NCBI RefSeq assembly: GCF_017654505.1
Contig: NC_054559.1
Coordinates: 8,259,781-8,323,780 of the forward strand
DNA from: Polyodon spathula
Lineage: Eukaryota; Chordata; Actinopteri; Acipenseriformes; Polyodontidae
Length of the DNA stretch: 64,000 nucleotides
Direction of reading: 5' to 3'
Of the stretch, positions 62,701 through 64,000 are shown piece after piece. The stretch's first letter is position 1. Each line of letters opens with the position of its first letter. Position numbers and translations under genes: made by a program. Below the pieces are notes generated by a model, which was given only the letters and a program-made list of their open reading frames with translations, was not told the DNA's origin and ran no database searches.

Positions 62701-63375
62701 GCAAGAGATAATATATTTGAAAATACAAATGCAAAACTCCTCCTTGTCACATATGCAATATTATCGTGTTGCTGGGATTCCTGAATGGTCCAATTTTGGG
62801 GGGGGGGGGGGGGGGGGGGGGGTCTGGTTAGCATACGGACAGTGGATTCCCAGCGATACCCAGGTGTGGTAGAGGAGGAGCTGCAGTTTTACACTGCCTG
62901 TTATCGATTGCATTACTTGGCAGTATACTGCAAAACAAGAAATGTACATGAGGCAACATAATGATTTTAACATTTTATTTTTTTTTGCAGTTATTAGATT
63001 TGTTCATCTATATAACTTCAGAAGGTCCCACCCTTATTAAACTGGGGTAGGGGTAAGCAAGCACATCCAGCCCAGGCCTTTCCAACCATTTCCTTAATTA
63101 CTCAATTGAATCAACTAACCCTTTGACCTTGCCTATTAAACCTGTAATGGAGCAGCGTTTCACTGCAGATGCAGCCTCTGTGGAAGTCTCCATGGAAGTA
63201 GTGGTACATGCCTGTTTCCAAGCTTTGGGAAGCCTTACCTCTTGTGCTGCCAGGTGTGTGGGACACTGCAGACGATGGAGCTGAACATGAGGGCAGTGAC
63301 AAAGGAGAAGAGAACCAGATAGATGAGGCCTTCAACTCCATCATAGCAAATCCCAGTCAGAGCCTGGACGTAATC
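52992..63375 (-). CDS. ttyh3: Tweety-family membrane protein, 3' part (four last coding exons)
   Basis: Four minus-strand exons join in frame: 63375-63239, 60284-60111, 59613-59538 and 53060-52992. Together they give DYVQALTGICYDGVEG, a hydrophobic helix, HTWQHKRSEEDGEEESM, QAHDNLYRVHMPSLYSC, GSSYGSETSIPAAAHTVSN, APVTEYMSQNANFQNPR, CENTPLIGRESPPPSYTSSM and RAKYLATNQPESNSPAP, then stop. This matches vertebrate TTYH3 over its last transmembrane segment and cytosolic tail much better than what I recall of TTYH1 or TTYH2. Tweety proteins are dimeric multi-pass proteins first reported as anion channels; later structures show no obvious pore, so the role is debated. The tail has an acidic cluster and a PPPSY motif, a PPxY type that binds Nedd4-family ligases; its Tyr codon opens the last exon. 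All introns are GT-AG and phases agree. The N-terminal exons lie beyond the right edge. Confidence 0.93.
54110..54262. repeat. Degenerate dispersed repeat
   Basis: The 'ggtaggcaagcctggctcct' ... 'ccaggtctttgatccaacca' ... 'tccttgaccac' order recurs near 63047-63110 ('gtaagcaagcacatccagcc', 'ccaggcctttccaaccattt', 'ccttaattac'). It is probably a small, old DNA-transposon derivative. Confidence 0.45.
55130..55625 (-). mobile_element. tRNA-derived SINE, near full length
   Basis: On the minus strand it opens gctcccgagcggcgcatccg. It carries a pol III B-box ggttcgagtct (plus 55544-55554) about 70 bp in, consistent with a tRNA-derived head. A GC-rich body follows, and the tail reads caattggcgactactaaatt. 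A second copy at 58801-59150 confirms that it is a dispersed family. It is about 495 bp long. Confidence 0.8.
58801..59150 (+). mobile_element. 5'-truncated SINE copy, same family, opposite strand
   Basis: It matches the body and tail of the SINE at 55130-55625 in reverse orientation (shared blocks: agctgcccagagctg, acgctgtagct, gtttgtcttcgctgctccc, taataattgg). The head with the B-box is missing. A-rich runs at 58955-58981 and 59099-59120 interrupt it. Confidence 0.8.
59538..59613 (-). CDS. ttyh3: ttyh3 exon: PLIGRESPPPS
   Basis: This exon is 76 bp and completes Met, then encodes SQNANFQNPRCENTPLIG and RESPPPS. It ends in phase 0 with TCT|gtaagt; the acceptor is gacgcag. Together with the Tyr opening the next exon it forms PPPSY. 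Confidence 0.93.
60111..60284 (-). CDS. ttyh3: ttyh3 exon: acidic cluster and cytosolic tail
   Basis: This exon is 174 bp and encodes (R)SEEDGEEESMAQGNRQAH, DNLYRVHMPSLYSCGSSYGS and ETSIPAAAHTVSNAPVTEY plus AT of Met. The acceptor is cctgaag and the donor gtgagt. LYRVHMPSLYSCGSSYGSE is a hallmark of TTYH3. Confidence 0.94.
60285..63238. other. ttyh3: ttyh3 intron
   Basis: A 2.95-kb intron with a 25-base G run at 62798-62822, the hairpin-plus-GAAACGTTGG motif at 60878-60916 (minus) and a degenerate dispersed repeat at about 63040-63110. No coding exon was recognised. Confidence 0.6.
63040..63110. repeat. Second copy of the 54.1-kb dispersed repeat
   Basis: Same word order and orientation as the copy at 54110-54262 but shorter. 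It lies 130 bp downstream of the ttyh3 exon on the minus strand. Confidence 0.4.
63239..63375 (-). CDS. ttyh3: ttyh3 exon with the last transmembrane segment
   Basis: This exon is 137 bp and encodes DYVQALTGICYDGVEGLI, then YLVLFSFVTALMFSSIVC and SVPHTWQHK plus two bases of Arg. The acceptor is cctgcag and the donor AAGAG|gtaagg. About 20 uncharged residues form a membrane helix. Confidence 0.94.
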
Positions 63376-63509
63376 CTGCAGGCAGGGGGGAAAACGACGT
63401 TACGGGACAAACTGAACACGTCAAATCTACATCACGGTGTTGTCAAAAAATATATACATTATATATTAGATTTTCTACAATTTTAATTAGTTTTTGGGAG
63501 AAAATTGTA

Positions 63510-63720
<211 letters not shown>

Positions 63721-64000
63721 CAGGTTATTTTTTTTTTGGGGGCTGGGCATTTTTAACTTTATTTCCCAACATCCCCTGCTGAGAAAGAATGCTCGCGAGA
63801 AGGCTTGTCTGTTCGCATCTGGTTTGTGGGTGTTACAAACACACTTCTTACATTTTCTTACAACGTCAAGAACGATCCTTAATGACTGCTGCCAGCTTGG
63901 AAAAGTTTGCATCTACTTCAATCAAAGCAGACTTTACTCATTTTAAAACTGTGTTGGTGAAATGGGGTTTCCATTATTTAAGTTGGATGTCCAAAGTTCA

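Overview
The window is vertebrate nuclear DNA, AT-rich and intron-rich, with large numbers of microsatellites, homopolymer runs and DNA-transposon, SINE and LTR remnants. The two recognisable genes are vertebrate orthologues, and the repeat content (a Tc1-type element, a tRNA-headed SINE ending in a 'ttggcgact' tail, LTRs ending in 'ctgtcaca') is that of a ray-finned fish. A non-teleost such as a sturgeon or paddlefish is my guess from the SINE type; I could not test it.

Layout: 1-22.1 kb is gene-poor flank. It holds a solo LTR (2932-3345), small inverted-repeat elements, a 5'-truncated retrotransposon ORF with its 3' tail (about 12.0-12.76 kb), and a short LTR-bounded element on the minus strand (16.9-18.56 kb) carrying a zinc-knuckle fragment and a 30-bp minisatellite. 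A 68-bp-arm palindrome lies at 21333-21500. From 22.1 to 34.1 kb lies a complete eight-exon lunatic fringe gene (lfng, plus strand, 386 codons), with a candidate promoter, all splice sites and a 1.7-kb 3' UTR ending at an AATAAA. From 34.2 to 49 kb there is no recognisable gene. A 1596-bp Tc1-like transposon with both ends and TA duplications but a broken transposase lies at 34504-36099. From about 49 kb to the right edge lies the 3' part of a tweety-family gene (best match ttyh3) on the minus strand: four coding exons between 63375 and 52992, with the upstream exons outside the window.

lfng encodes a Golgi glycosyltransferase that modifies Notch; ttyh3 encodes a multi-pass membrane protein. 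They are linked by conserved vertebrate neighbourhood, not by function. Here they point toward each other with no recognisable gene between, unlike the human arrangement as I remember it.

Most curious items: the LTR-bounded element whose gag-like strand carries a 10-residue repeat; the 104-base poly-C tract 80 bp after the lfng exon 1 donor; three Pumilio-type motifs in the lfng 3' UTR; the asymmetric long palindrome; hairpin-plus-GAAACGTTGG motifs recurring in unrelated places; and an unexplained 34-codon open stretch with a consensus splice donor at about 48.5 kb.
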